From positions 12,281,507 through 12,345,506 of the forward strand of contig BSQZ01000004.1 of the NCBI GenBank assembly GCA_033239005.1: a DNA stretch of 64,000 bases. Direction: 5' to 3'. Below, piece by piece: positions 13,472 to 25,759 of the stretch (position 1 is its first letter; the number at the start of each line of letters is the position of its first letter). Source of the stretch: Lamellibrachia satsuma (lineage: Eukaryota; Annelida; Polychaeta; Sabellida; Siboglinidae). The notes below the pieces were generated by a model. The model worked only from the letters and a program-made list of their open reading frames with translations, was not told the DNA's origin and searched no databases. Made by a program: the position numbers and the translations under genes.

Positions 13472-16400
13472 GTAAACATATTAATTGTTGTGTGTGAAAA
13501 ACGCATTCTTCAAAGTGATATTGCTTTTTGGAAAACATAAGGTGAGCAGATCAGTAAAAGTAATTTAATAGTTTGTCTGATAATTTAATCAAAAGTAAAT
13601 AACACATTTGTACAAATGAGCTAGCGTGTTGTAGTGGATATTAAGTAGGTCAGATGTTTTGTGAAATGCTTTTGAAATGAGACATTTTTAAAAAAAAATA
13701 ATTGAAAAAGAACCTTACATTTTGTAAATAATGTAAATTGTGTGAATTAGAGAGGTGTCCACTGAAAAGAGATGGACCTCTTTATGATATTGTCATACTG
13801 GTTTACTATTTTAAAATTAAATATAAATGTATTTATGCAACTAAAAACTTAGGTTAGGCAAAGTGCGAGATATAATATTTGGATACTGACCTCCCGAAAG
13901 TCACATCATCGGCAGTTTACAAATTTCTTCCAATTGCTCATTGTGATAATGTAAGTTTAATATTATTATTGTTGTTGTACACACATAATTAGTCTGAACT
14001 ATTATTTCCAAACATATGTGTGTTTTGCAACGTTTATGTATTACAGCATTTAAGTATTTACGTGGTGTTTCAGGAAGCCGACAGACACAGTTGAACTGAA
14101 GCTGCAGAAGTCAGTGTTCAGGAATGGCCGCTTCGAGAACCCATGGTCTACTTGGGAAAACCCAACACTGGGGCGGGTCTTGAAGTTCCTTCTGTTCTCA
14201 AAAGACCACAGTAACATCCCTGACAAGAATGTACGTCTTGCCCCTCATCCCCCATCACCCACACATTTACAATATGAAAAATTGGTATACAGTATTAAAG
14301 TTGTCTACAGATGATGGCAAGATGTTACCATATTTCCTGATGACCTAACACTAACAGGCAGCAAGTTACAAGGGGTTGGTGCAGCAACTGAGAAACGTCT
14401 AGTTCCAATGTTTATTTCAACCCTGGGAACAAAAGGTAAATGAGAACTAAATAGGCTCTAGGCTTCATGAAAATGTTCATCAGGTATATGTGAATTACGA
14501 TTTTCTTCAACCACAACTATTTTGATTACTTACTGAACGTTTTGACTGCCATCGGCGGCTTTCATCAGGAGTACTGGGCCCAGAATTCCTGATGAAGGCT
14601 GCTGATGGCAATCGAAACATTCAGTAAGTAATCAAAATAGTTGTGGTTGAAGAAAATCGTAATTCAGGCTCTAGGCTTGTTTGCAGGAATGAGCACTGAA
14701 TGTAAAAATGTCAGTTACTTACGAAAGTGCCTGTTTCTGAAATGGCAAGGCTGTAAATTTTTTACACAATACAAAATTGTAGTCTTCAAAGATTCTACCA
14801 CTAGCTATAAAGGTTAAAAAAGGAAAATGGTGGTACACTTGTAAGCAGGAGCTTTTGTTGGACTCTTGATAAGCCAGTGGCTTCCTTGTCCACTTGCCAT
14901 ATGAAGTATGTTGGCAGTCTTGTAAAATGATAAATCTCACATTGTGGAGTTTCTGACAGTCAAAACTGATCGTTTCTCCCCAGGAGTTAGACCGTCGGCT
15001 TCCCATCCTCCAACCCGACTTCGATCTTCTGGCTAAACCACCCGAGAACGGAATCCGGACAACATGGATAGGCCATGCGACCGTGCTAATTCAGATGGAC
15101 AGAGTTACAATACTCACAGATCCAATATTCAGCGAACGGTGTTCTGCATCGCAGTATATTGGAGTAAAGCGATACCGCAGTGCAGCGTGTCAAGTTGACG
15201 AGCTTCCCGAAATAAACGCAGTGTTGATCAGTCACAACCATTACGATCACTTGGACTTGAACAGCGTACGAGCGCTGAATAAGAGGTTTGGTAAGAGTCT
15301 CCGTTGGTACGTCCCACTCGGACTCAAGTCGTGGATGCATGGCGTCTCTTGTGACAATGTCGTGGAACTTGACTGGTGGGACGAGGATGTTATACCTGGT
15401 GTCCCTGATGTGAAGGTTGCCTTCGTTCCGTCGCATCATTGGACAAAGAGGACTCTTACTAATGATTACAAGGTGACATTTGACAAAAGTTACAACAAAA
15501 TCTTTGACATAAGTAACTATTATTGTATAATATCTAAATTACCCAGATATGCATAATGCATGACTCATTTAATGTGCTTCTAAATGAAAAAGTAAGTAAT
15601 TACAAAATGACATACTATCGCAGTATTCACAATAACATTATGATTATTGTTCTTTGTATTAAGATTATTTTGTTATGTGAATATCTAACATAAATCATGC
15701 ACTTGTGAATAAAATGTTCATGAAGAAAGGGTCCTATTTGCATTCGGTGCTAAAATGAAAGTTGAGACTAATAACAAACAAACCCCCTTCGTGAACGCGG
15801 CTAATGATTAGTCCGTATGTGGTTGCAGGTTTTGTGGGGAGGATTTTGCATCATTGGACCATGGCACCGCTTCTACTTTGCTGGTGATACAGGATATAAT
15901 GATGTATTGTTCAAGCAGATAGGACAGAAATACGGCCCCTTTCATCTGGCTGCTCTACCTATAGGGGCCTACAAACCCAGGTGTGTATCAGGTAACAACA
16001 ACACCAGTACATTGAATGTAATTTCCCATGGGATGACAGTTATTAGTTTAATGCTGCTGCTAAGACAAACTTTTAAATTTGCTTCTGCAATTCAATTTTA
16101 CGCTTCTCATTTTGGAATCATTTGTGGAAAATAAAATGTCTAGTATCCATTATTACATACCAGCTTGTACATGTGTTATTTAGTTATGATGATATCATTG
16201 GACTATTAATCAGGGTAATTAATTGGGAAGTGTCTGGCCCCAGAAACATGGTTTGGCTGTTGCCATCAGATGGCATCACTAGTCAGATTAATTCATTGTT
16301 TTAAGGAAATCATAATGGACATGGAACTAAATATTTAATTTATTTTATGGTGTGGCTTGTGTTAATGTAATTGAAGTTAAGTTGGTTTGAATACGATGCA

Positions 16401-19400
16401 TCATATAAACAAACAAAAGAGTTTACTCTTGTTGGATGAGTTAGCTTAAGAGTAAATTTTGGGTAACCAATCAAATTCATCACAATGAAAAATGCCTATT
16501 GATTCAAGATTCTTGTTTGCAACGAACAGTGGCACCACATCATGGTGCCTGGATAATCAAGGTTAGGCTGAGACCTAAATTACATAGTAATACAACAGCT
16601 ACCGGTTGTGATGGTAGTCTGATAGTTGCCTGTCATACGTCACTGTATGTTTCCAGGTGGTTTCTAAGACCCCAGCATTGCGATCCTGAAGACGCCGTTC
16701 TGGTTCACAAAGATGTCAAAGCACGTCAGTCGGTTGCTATTCATTGGGGAACGTTCAATCTGACATGTGAAGTATGTGCATGTTTCTTTCAACTACAGAT
16801 ATGTGGGGTAACTGGTTTAACACACTGAAAATCCCCAGATGGGTCTCTGGAAATTGTCTGTCTAAAACATTGAAATTCCACTCTAGTATTACATTTATAA
16901 TAAAAAACATTCTGTGTATATAATAGTGCCCTGCACGGGACTGTAATTTGAGCCCAAGCCCGGCCTGCAATTAGCAGTTAGAATCCAAGCCTGCAAAACA
17001 ATTGCCCAGCCCAGCACAGCCCCGCAAACTAGAATTTAGGCCCGGGCCCAGCCCAAACCATTAATGTTTGGCCCAGGACTGGCCCAGCCTGCACTTTTCA
17101 GGCCCGGTCCATACCTGCAGGCCAAAGACGGGTAAGCCAGCAGCCCGCAAGCCTGTGGCCCACAAAAAAAAAGATAAACTATTATCTTATAATAAAAACG
17201 AAACACAAATAAACTGTAATACATATGTATTGTTTTACAAAATAACATAAAAAATAATATGTGAACATTGTATAATGTCTACTAGTCTGCGGCTGTACAG
17301 TGTGCTGGACGAGTTCTAGAAATCCAGCACAGCCAACTGCATCAAATGGACGAGTATCCTAAAGAAAAATAATAAACTTTTTATTGTCATTTCTATTAAG
17401 TATCATAACATATTTTTATATATGGCTTTAATTTATTAGCTTATGAATAGGGTAGGAGATTTGTTTATCTTAACCCTAATGCAAACCATAACCCTAATTT
17501 AAGTTGTTAATTGAATTAGGTCAACTAAGTTAACTTAATTTAATTAATTAATGTTACCAGTAAGGGCAGTTAATTTGGTATTAATTCATATTTCAATTAA
17601 ATGTCACCCACTGGCACTGACACCCAGTGGCATTTCCAGCAGGCCTGCAGTCACTAGCCTGACGCAGATCAGGCACAGACGTGTGAATTAGCACGAGTGT
17701 GAATGAATCAGTACTGGGGAAATTGTACACACTAAACAGTAGACACTAGATAACACAATTGAAAAATACCAACTACTAACTGGGGTGGGCACTGGGCAAT
17801 GGGCAGTTGCCAGTGGGCAGGACATTCAGGCAGGCAAGATTTGGAGTCGCTGTATGGGATACAGTCCTGCCAGGTGATGCCGAGGATACGCTTGAGGCAC
17901 CGCATGTGGAAGGTGTTGAGGTGGCGCTCCTGGCACATGTATGTAGTCCACGATTCGCTGCCATAGAGGAGGGTGCTCTCAACACACAGGCCTGGTAGAT
18001 TCTCATCTTGGTGTTCTCAGTGAACATCTTATTTTCCCATACTCTTTTGGTCAGCTTGGCCATAGTGCATGCGGCTTTTCCGATGCGCCTGTTTATCTCA
18101 GTGTCCAGCGAAAGGTTGTTGGAGATATTTGACCCGAGGTAGGTGAAGTCTTCTACTATCTCCAGGGTGTAGTCATTGATCTTGACGGAGGGGACTTGGC
18201 TGGCATCCCGCGCAGTGACGTTCATCTTCTTCAGGCTGATTGTGAGTCCAAACTCTCTGCAGGCGTGTGCAAAGCGATTGACCAGCCTCTGGAGGGCCTC
18301 TCCTGAGTGGGCAGTGAGTGCTGCATCATCCGCGAACAGCATCTCCGTGACGTATACCTCTGTCACCTTTGTTTTGGCATGCAGACGTGCCAGGTTGAAT
18401 AGCTTTCCATCAGATCTGATGTGCATGTAGATACTGTCTGAGGAAGAGTCGAAGGCATATGACAGAAAGAGGGAGAAGAAGATCCCAAACAATGTTGGAG
18501 CAAGGACACAGCCTTGCTTGACACCGCTGCAGACAGGGAAGTGCTCCGATGTCGAACCATCGTACACAACTGTACCCTTCATGTTCTTGTGGAAGGAGAC
18601 CATGCTGCATAGCTTGGGAGGGCAGCCGATCTTCTCAAGTAAGCGGAAGAGTCCCTTCCTGCTGACAAGATCGAAGGCCTTGGTTAAGTCAATGAACGCC
18701 ACGTAGAGGGGCATTCCCTGTTCTCTGCACTTTTCCTGGAGCTGGCGTACTGAGAAGATCATATCAATGGTGGATCTTCCTGCTCTGAACCCGCACTGGG
18801 ATTCTGGGTAGACACGTGAAGCAAGTTTCTGAAGTCTGATTAGCAGGACCCGAGCGAAGGCCTTCCCCACAATACTCAATAATGATATGCCCCTATAGTT
18901 GTTGCAGTCATTGCGGTCGCCTTTGTTTTTGTACAAGGTGACTATTGTAGCATCCCGCATTTCTTGAGGGACTGTTCCTTCATTCCAGCAGAGATAGAGC
19001 AGTTGATGTAGGTGCTGTAGTAAGGCAGGCTTCGCACACTTGATCACTTCTGGCGGTATGCTGTCACATCCTGGTGCCTTGCCGCAAGAGAGGGAGTCAA
19101 TACCTTTGCTCAGGTCCTCGACTGTGGGCTCGTTGTCCAGCTCCTCCATCATAGGCAAGTCCCTGATGGCGTTGAGAGCAGCATTAGTAACGACTGTTTC
19201 TCGGGAGTACAGTTCTGAATAATGTTCAACCCATTGCTCTATCTGTTTATCCCGGTCTGTGAGCATTCTCCTGATGTGGATTTCAGTGGAGCCATCTTCC
19301 TTACAGTGGGGCCAACAGCTTTCTTGATACCATCGTATATGCCGCGTATGTTTCCGAAGTCGGCTGAGCTTTGGATACTCTCACAAAGTTTCAGCCAGTA

Positions 19401-22307
19401 GTCATTTGCACAGTGTCTTGCTGTGCGTTGTGCGATGCTCCGTGCAGATCTGAGAGCTGACAGTGTCTTCTCGCATGGATTGTGTTTGTATGCCAGCAGG
19501 GCTTCTCGTTTGGTTTCAGTGACAGGTACCATAACATGTAGGTTAGCATTGTACCAGTCTTGGTTTGGTCTTTCTCTCTTGCCAAATGCAGTTATCGCTG
19601 CATTGTAGATGGTATTACTGAGGGTGTTCCACCTTGCTGTGGCGTCCTGATCCTGAAGGGACTGCTCAAGGGAGGCTACAAACTGCTCTCTTCATTGGGG
19701 GTCTGCAGTTCTAGCAACATTGTGGGCTTGGCGCGGTGCAGCTTACGCGGAGAGAGTCTCACTTTACTGCACACCATGGCATGGTCTGTATCATAATCTG
19801 CACTGTGGTAGCTACGTGTTGTTAGGACATTGTTCAGAGCAGAGCGTCTGGTGATGACAAGGTCTAGTTGATGCCATTTATGAGACCTTGGATGTTTCCA
19901 CGACACTTTGTGGTGATACTTTGACTGTAAGAAGGTGTTGGTGATGCAAAGACCATGAAATGAGCATAGCTCTAATAATCTTTGTCCGTTGTCGTTCATC
20001 CTCCCAGTGCCGTGGTGTCCAATGCAGGACGGCCATGATTGATGGTCTGAGCCTACTCTGGCATTAAAGTCGCCAAGAAGGATGAGCAACTCAACTTTGG
20101 GAATCTTGCCAATCAGGCTGTCAAGTTCATCATAGAAATGGTCCTTGATATCTTCAGAGGCCTCCAATGTAGGGGCGTATATGCTGAAGATGTGGACAAA
20201 CACTGCAGCAGTCGCGAGACGGATATATAGGATGCGCTCAGTGCCACCAGCGGGAGGCTCCACATAATCAAGGAGAGAGTTCTTGACAGCAAAACCAACC
20301 CCATACAAGCGAGGTTCCTCAGGCTCCTTCCCTTTCCAGAAGAAGGTGAAGTTCTCTTCGTTAAGACATCCGCTGGAGGCAAGTCTGGTTTCCTGGAGAG
20401 CCGCGATGCTGACATCGAGTCTGGTTAGCTCCCTATCGATAATAACTGTTTTCCTGCTGTCACTGACCTGTTGCAGGTCATCTGAGATACCGGGACACAT
20501 GGTCCGTACATTCCAGCTTGCGAAGCGAAGTGCTGGGTACTTCTTAGTTTTTCGTTGTTTGCCTGGTGCAATGTTACCATCTGCTTGTTGTGCCTAAACA
20601 CTAAGATCCAAGCACCCATTGAAGCAGGCAGATGTTGGCGAGTCAGCACCTTATTGGCTGGGGGCTGCCCAGCTTAGGCGGGCGGTAGCTGACCAGTGAG
20701 ACCCGATGATTTCTCCCACCGTCAGAGACAACCCGTAGCGCCCGTACTCTACACCAATCGAATTGGGCTTATCACTCATAACTGCTGTCTCCCGTGTTAG
20801 TTCCACATTGTGAAGTGAGGCTGGAGTAGCCTCTCCAGGGCGCAAGCCTGGGCAAGAGTGTACGAGATCCTGGGTTGCCCAGTCATCAGGATCCCTCTCT
20901 CGGCCTTACCGATGGGATCCAAAGGAATGCGAAGCATGACGTTTGCCACCAGCTTGGCTGCAGGAGCTGCCGGAAAAGTGACAACATGATCACCAGACCG
21001 TCTTCGGGGCTCCACTCCGGATTTGTGTAGGGTTTACTCCCCTAGCCTTCCCCATGAGAGGGTATAGCCGCAAGGCAGCGGAGGTTTGAAATAAGAGGTT
21101 ACCTTCTCCTAGACGGGCGACCAGTCAAGGTTAACGAGCCCCATCTGCCCGAAGCTTCTGGTTTTAAGGCGCCAGATATCCGCCTTTGCCCCTTCTCCTG
21201 TCAGTAAAAACAGTTCTGCCGCAAGAAGGCCAGGAGCTGGACTGGACTATCAGAGGCTTTACGAGGCGCACGCCGTTGGGGCATTTTATAAGTAGTTAGA
21301 GCTTATCCTCACACACCCACCCCGGCTTAACAGTCTTGCAACCCAAAGGGTGAATCCATGATGGTTAATCATGGCTTGATTACCTCTGCAAATATGTCTA
21401 AAGTAAACATTTGGGGCTGGCTACTTCCAGCCAAGTGAACTTATGGGGCCACTAGATCTATGCAAACTGCTACATTCATACCAAAAATATGCATTTGTAA
21501 CATCTGTATTCTGCATGTAATATGTAGTAGTAATATGTACTGTGTAATGTGTGTGCTGTGTATGCATTGTTGAAAAGAGGTTAAACTACATTCCAATATA
21601 TAAAGCACTGGTGTCATTCATAATTCCATACAAGGTCTCAATTTGCAAATATGTAATACTAAAGAAATAATTTTAAACATTCATTAACCGGAAATACAAT
21701 TTACAGTAAGTTTGTATTAATATTAATTATCTGGGTTTTGTATTAATTTTTTTATTAGGTCCAGGCCCAACCCAAGCTACATGGATCAAATATAAATGTT
21801 TGCATTAAATATTTAAAAACTTATCATAATTATTATTATCTACCAGATGTGCACTACTATATTCTTTTATTTTTCTGTAAGAGAATAACGTAAAGGTTTA
21901 TTTTTCTCCCATGACTTTCACACTCAAAAACTTTACCAAGAGACCAACTAGAAGTTAAAACATTGAATAGTAATAAAGATATTTATAGAAATAGTTGTGT
22001 TCAAGCATTAGAAAGGTAGAACTAGAGGTAATAACTTAGTAGTAGTGAAAAGGAGATAATAATACACTCGATGGTTTACTTGTAATAAAGCATTTCACCA
22101 GTGAAATTGTTGTATGGTTGTATAATAAACTTTCTTTCTATAATTAATCAGATGCTGTCTAATGTTTTCTGTTTCCAGTACTATCTGGAGCCCCCCGAGA
22201 AACTTGCTGAAGCTCTAAGGAAACACAAGTTGGCGGAAAAAGAGTTCTTTACTCTGAACCATGGAGAAACACGACTTACTGGAGACAAATACAATCTACT
22301 GGATTAA
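13290..22307 (+). CDS. NAPEPLD: N-acyl-phosphatidylethanolamine phospholipase D, paralog 1 (5' exon not identified)
   Basis: Membrane-bound metallo-beta-lactamase-fold phosphodiesterase that releases N-acylethanolamines such as anandamide from N-acyl-phosphatidylethanolamine. Visible exons: 13290-13471, 14074-14230, 14984-15472, 15829-15980, 16657-16771, 22179-22307. They join in compatible phases (0, 2, 0, 0, 2, 0) into about 407 residues; the human protein has 393. Motifs in order: [17 protein letters not shown], zinc motif HNHYDH (15233-15250), PSHHW, FAGDTGY, IHWGTF and YYLEPP. All ligands known from the human enzyme (HNHYDH, the His of HHW, the Asp of GDTGY, the His of IHW) are kept. Outside the exon-3 tract it looks more diverged than paralog 2 (IGVKRYRS versus human GPKRFR). 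An AATAAA lies at 22525. Confidence 0.92.
14074..14230 (+). CDS. NAPEPLD: NAPE-PLD paralog 1, exon with NPW motif
   Basis: Encodes [17 protein letters not shown] and [12 protein letters not shown], aligned to the human GRFVNPWPTWKNP and EKDHSSVP segments. Donor gtacgt, phase 0. Confidence 0.92.
14491..14666. repeat. Foldback (near-perfect inverted repeat, arms about 88 bp)
   Basis: The left arm begins tgaattacgattttcttcaa and the right arm ends with its complement. The arms meet at gggccc (14576-14581) with essentially no spacer. A few mismatches occur near the centre (ggcggctttcatcagg versus cctgatgaaggctgct). It lies in the intron between exons 14074-14230 and 14984-15472. Confidence 0.92.
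14850..14945 (+). mobile_element. CR1-like LINE 3' UTR fragment
   Basis: ttgttggactcttgataagc and the following phrase match the 3' UTR of the LINE fragment ending at 9292. It is a short intronic relic. Confidence 0.7.
14984..15472 (+). CDS. NAPEPLD: NAPE-PLD paralog 1, catalytic exon
   Basis: 163 codons with [20 protein letters not shown], the metal-binding HNHYDH at 15233-15250, ELDWWDEDV and PSHHWTKRT. Bases 15209-15453 differ from paralog 2 at only two positions. Confidence 0.96.
15829..15980 (+). CDS. NAPEPLD: NAPE-PLD paralog 1, GDTGY exon
   Basis: Encodes [19 protein letters not shown] followed by DTGYND and the segment ending PIGAYKPR. Phase 2 end at donor gtgtgt. Confidence 0.95.
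15981..16656. other. NAPE-PLD paralog 1 intron
   Basis: AT-rich intron sequence. No feature was recognised. The intron at 15473-15828 is likewise plain. Confidence 0.6.
16657..16771 (+). CDS. NAPEPLD: NAPE-PLD paralog 1, IHWGTF exon
   Basis: Encodes [17 protein letters not shown] and [12 protein letters not shown]. The His of IHW is a metal ligand. Human has FALANE where this copy has FNLTCE. Confidence 0.93.
16920..17170. repeat. GC-rich degenerate repeat with GGCCC motifs
   Basis: Follows the phrase tagtgccctgcacgggac. Recurrent ggcccgg/agcccagcc words make it compositionally unlike the AT-rich intron. A related phrase (ggtccaggcccaacccaa) occurs at 21759. They may be two parts of one element split by the LINE at 17740-21340. 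Confidence 0.4.
17776..19266 (-). pseudogene. RTE-like reverse transcriptase
   Basis: About 430 residues of clean RT sequence with the FADD catalytic box ([12 protein letters not shown]), then an out-of-frame tail. The length and order of RT blocks are intact up to the frameshift near 17985. Confidence 0.85.
19676..20500 (-). pseudogene. RTE-like EEP endonuclease
   Basis: About 240 residues with ETRL (catalytic Glu), [13 protein letters not shown] (Asp/Asn) and the terminal DTDHAM (Asp-His). It is joined to RT only through frameshifted linker sequence. Confidence 0.85.
21341..22178. other. NAPE-PLD paralog 1 last intron, right part
   Basis: AT-rich; no coding or mobile element ends recognised apart from the possible GGCCC-repeat remnant near 21759. 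Confidence 0.5.
22179..22307 (+). CDS. NAPEPLD: NAPE-PLD paralog 1, last coding exon
   Basis: Encodes [31 protein letters not shown] and a TAA stop. It lies 5.4 kb from the previous exon because an RTE-like LINE sits in the intron. Confidence 0.94.
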   Translation, partial: YYLEPPEKLAEALRKHKLAEKEFFTLNHGETRLTGDKYNLLD

Positions 22308-22972
22308 CTGTTATTTTGTTGATATGTCAGAAATAGCCTATTCACTGTGATACTCAACAAACACCAACACAGCAGGACACTATATAATATGGGTGTTTTA
22401 TCTGTTTGCGAGAAATTATATTTAAACATTCTTTTGACAAACACAATTGTATAGCCAATATACAGAAGAACATAAGACTTTGTCTGCAGGTAGCCTGCAT
22501 CATGTAGTTTTTTGTTTTGGAGACAATAAAACAGGATATGCAGGTGACCATAAAATATTATCTGGTTATATTTCAATGTGTGTGTTTAACTACATGTTAC
22601 AAAGGTTGTGTTTATCTGTTTTTGAGTGAATACTGTAAAGGTACTTCCAAAAAGTATTTCACATGCAATAGATTTTACATTCATTTATACATTGGACTCT
22701 ACCAGAACATAACCAGCACGTGGCTGTTTAGATTATCAGGGGTATTGTAGTTTTTCTTTTGTAGACTCAAATTAACTCAGGATAGTAGTCATATTTGAAT
22801 ATATATGTGTCTGTTGAAATACTTTTTTTTACAAAGGTTGTGTTTATTTCCTGTTTTGTGTGTGTGAATACTTTAATGATACTTATCATGCAATAGATAT
22901 TCACATTGATTTATGTTATGTTTGCATAACATTAAAATTAACATATATGTTAATCGATTGAGAGTTCAGATT
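22308..22972. other. 3' UTR and downstream sequence of NAPE-PLD paralog 1
   Basis: 22600-22700 and 22830-22920 share diverged phrases (aaaggttgtgtttat, gcaatagat), suggesting an old local duplication. Otherwise nothing was recognised. Confidence 0.5.
22525..22530 (+). terminator. Candidate polyadenylation signal of paralog 1
   Basis: AATAAA, 218 bp after the stop codon. It is the first canonical signal I see downstream. Confidence 0.45.
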
Positions 22973-22980
22973 GTTTAGGG

Positions 22981-23162
22981 CTGGGATACCCAACAGTGGG
23001 CCCCAAAGCCCTTTGGACAGCCACATAGGTCCAACAGGTCCTCTGTAAACATTCAAAATGAAATGTTGGCAGTTATTGACTTGATTATCATGGGTGCGGG
23101 GATGGGGCTCAGAAGGCAGAAATGTTGAGGGGTTTACAGCTGATAAAGTTTGGGAACCTCTG
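22981..23162. mobile_element. hAT-like MITE (182 bp) with 8-bp target duplication
   Basis: Flanked by gtttaggg at 22973-22980 and 23163-23170. The right end aaagtttgggaacctctg has the common hAT-MITE terminus. The left end ctgggatacccaac is its imperfect inverse. Confidence 0.75.
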
Positions 23163-23353
23163 GTTTAGGGTACTAAAATTATCGTACTACTGAATACAGT
23201 TCTGTATACAGTCTCAATATACATTATTTGCCCATTATCTATGTCAAACTCTGGTTTTATCTTATTTAGCACACAACATGCACCCCAAATATTGTGTGTG
23301 CGTATATGTGTGAACTGTAATCTAATCACTGTAAAAAAATACTGACCTTCAAT

Positions 23354-23746
23354 CAGTGGTGTATTTAGGGGGGCATTATGTCTTGGCCCCCCTTTGGCTT
23401 ACATTTTGTTTCATGTTTAACCTGCTGCGCCACTACACAGTAGTATATTAAAATATATAATGGGTCCTCGGTCGGTTTACTCCATACAGCTCCTGTTGCT
23501 GGCGTAGGAGTTTGTGGTGCGCATGGAGAATATGAACAATAATTTTTTTTTAAATGGTGCAAATAATACGTGTAGCTAAAATCAGATTCCCTACGCTACA
23601 GTCAGAGGAGGTGAGCTGGTGAAGCCAGGTGGACTGTGCTCACAACCAGCTGAAAGGGTGACTGGGAGTCTTATTATTTCAGAGGGGTAACTAAGCTCGC
23701 CCCCCCCGGCACCCTCTGTAAGTGCAAGATCCTAGGTACGCCACTG
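23354..23746. mobile_element. hAT-like MITE (393 bp) with perfect 8-bp target duplication
   Basis: Terminal inverted repeats cagtggtgtatttagg and cctaggtacgccactg. Flanked by ccttcaat at 23346-23353 and 23747-23754. A C-rich run lies just inside the right end. No coding capacity. Confidence 0.88.
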
Positions 23747-23754
23747 CCTTCAAT

Positions 23755-25759
23755 TGCAAAACAAACAAAAAACAGCTTGGATATGAGACAATGTCATTTC
23801 AATTTAGTGAAGACAGAATGATGAGGGCCAACATTATTTGAATGAACGAATGAATCTCTATTTTCAACAACAATAAAAGACAATTAGACATCATAGAACA
23901 CCATTTTGTAACTATAAAATTGTCAAAAAAGGGCAAGAACATGAAGTAGTAACTTTAATTATGTTCCAAACCAATTTGAATTTGCAGTCAATTTAACGAA
24001 AACCACCTCAATTAATTTAGATCAAAAGTATAATTTCATAACCCTAACCCAGTCAATTTTTTCATCATAAATAGTTACATATCATATACATCCATGCTTC
24101 CTGCTATCAAGAGGGTGTTCAAGCATTTAATAAAACTAATATCAGTTGGTATTAAAATAATTGTTATGTTTGTCACGCTTTTGTGTACCAGTATCGAAAA
24201 CGCATCCTGTCACTGACAATACTTTGAAACGCGCGCTTGCTTGATGTGTCATTCACTAGATGTCACTACAGAAAGTTTCAGTGTATTCGCCAGGTGGCGA
24301 TAGTTGTACGAATTTCGTCAGCCGTGACTGTTCGTCATGGCCAGTTATAACAATTTTATATTTCTAACAGCTATTCTGCGTTTATGATGTTCACACCAAG
24401 GAAAATTCAGGCAAAATTTTTTATGATTTCATCATTAATATATCAGTCCCTGGTCATCACTATTAAATGTTGATTTACATAACTTCCTGGTTCGGTCAGT
24501 AGTCGTACGTCGATGTCGCTGATACACAGAATAGCAATATTGAGAAATATGGGAAAGTAAGTACATCTCAGTGTCTATGTCTGAAGTGAATGACTACTCA
24601 TAGTATTATCAAGGAGCCTTATACTGATCAATATTACACTCTTTGGTATTATGTATGATTTTATAGTGAAACGGAAACTGACAGTCTACGGTCTACGTCT
24701 CACAAATGTACTATTATATTCCAAGCCCTGCGCCTGCGGCTTCGGCTACGCTTCGTGAACTTATTCATGGTCTGTTGTAAATAATAATAGACGAGTGAAC
24801 TACTACATAAGTAATATACAATATGTTACTCACCGCCTAGTTTCAGGTATGCAATTAATTACCAACTATTATTAAGAGTTGAATGTCCCTAAGAATAAAT
24901 ATGTTTTTGGATAAGTGGGAAGCATGGGAGGGGTTGCCTTTGACAGTTCTCAGACAAGGAAGTGCATGAATGTGTGAATTCCAAGTTGAGTATATATCCT
25001 TGTAACCGTATCTATTTATAACAATTATGAATTTTGGAATTCCACAGTCGTGCCACAGTGTAGCCTGGGCACACTGAGTGGGGTGGGGTTAATGCAGTAG
25101 CTGGAGCAACAGTAACCCAGTACAGTAAAACAAATTAAAAAAATTAACCCTTCCCTCGACCCCTATGCAAATAAATAAATAAACCTTTTGGTATAAGTGG
25201 TTATTTCAGTGTTTACTCAAAAGTTATGCAAATGTGTTGCTTTCTTCCCAGTAACCAAGTCGTTAATTAATAGACATACCCTTTACAAATCTAGTGAAAC
25301 ACAACTATTTTCAAGCACATATAATATATATATATATATATATACTGTAAATATATATTGTCTGTAGTACTTCGGCTACACATTATCCGTGTTATAACTA
25401 GCCCCGGTTTCCCCTGCTAATAACGATAATGTTGGTTTAATTTAATGTAAACTGGCTATAAGAAAGAGTAAAAACCCAGGTTTTATCTATGTTCACATTC
25501 CACACTGCCAGTATGAAATATACACCCCATTGTGGATATAAGACAGAGTATTTGAAACTTGTACAATTTTAGCATATTTTGATGGATGTTAAACATAAAA
25601 GGTTGATACTTGATGTTATTCAGATAATTATCATATTTAATACCTTGCATTAATTGGTGGTTAATTAGGATAAATATATAATTATTGTTAATGATATTCA
25701 GCATAAAATATGCATTTTTGTACACCCTGTATCACCAGTTTAGGGAATGTTCATCTTAT
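23755..25759. other. Intergenic region between NAPE-PLD paralog 1 and the LTR element
   Basis: AT-rich with a TA run at 25322-25344. No open reading frame with a recognisable product. Confidence 0.55.

Larger units (their letters stand above)
17740..21340 (-). mobile_element. RTE-like LINE, antisense in NAPE-PLD paralog 1 intron
   Basis: On the minus strand: a GC-rich 5' region (21340-20560); EEP endonuclease at 20550-19676 ([40 protein letters not shown]); a linker in other frames (19610-19240); then RT at 19266-17985 ([67 protein letters not shown]). A frameshift near 17985 moves the C-terminus ([16 protein letters not shown]) to another frame, and the 3' end seems truncated after 17740. 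This endonuclease type is often mis-annotated as craniofacial development protein 2-like. The clade is not certain. Confidence 0.88.

Noticed and set aside
15086..15439. Minus-strand open frame of 117 residues, and its twin at 38751-39104
   Set aside because: Antisense shadow of the NAPE-PLD catalytic exon, shared because the exon itself is duplicated and converted.
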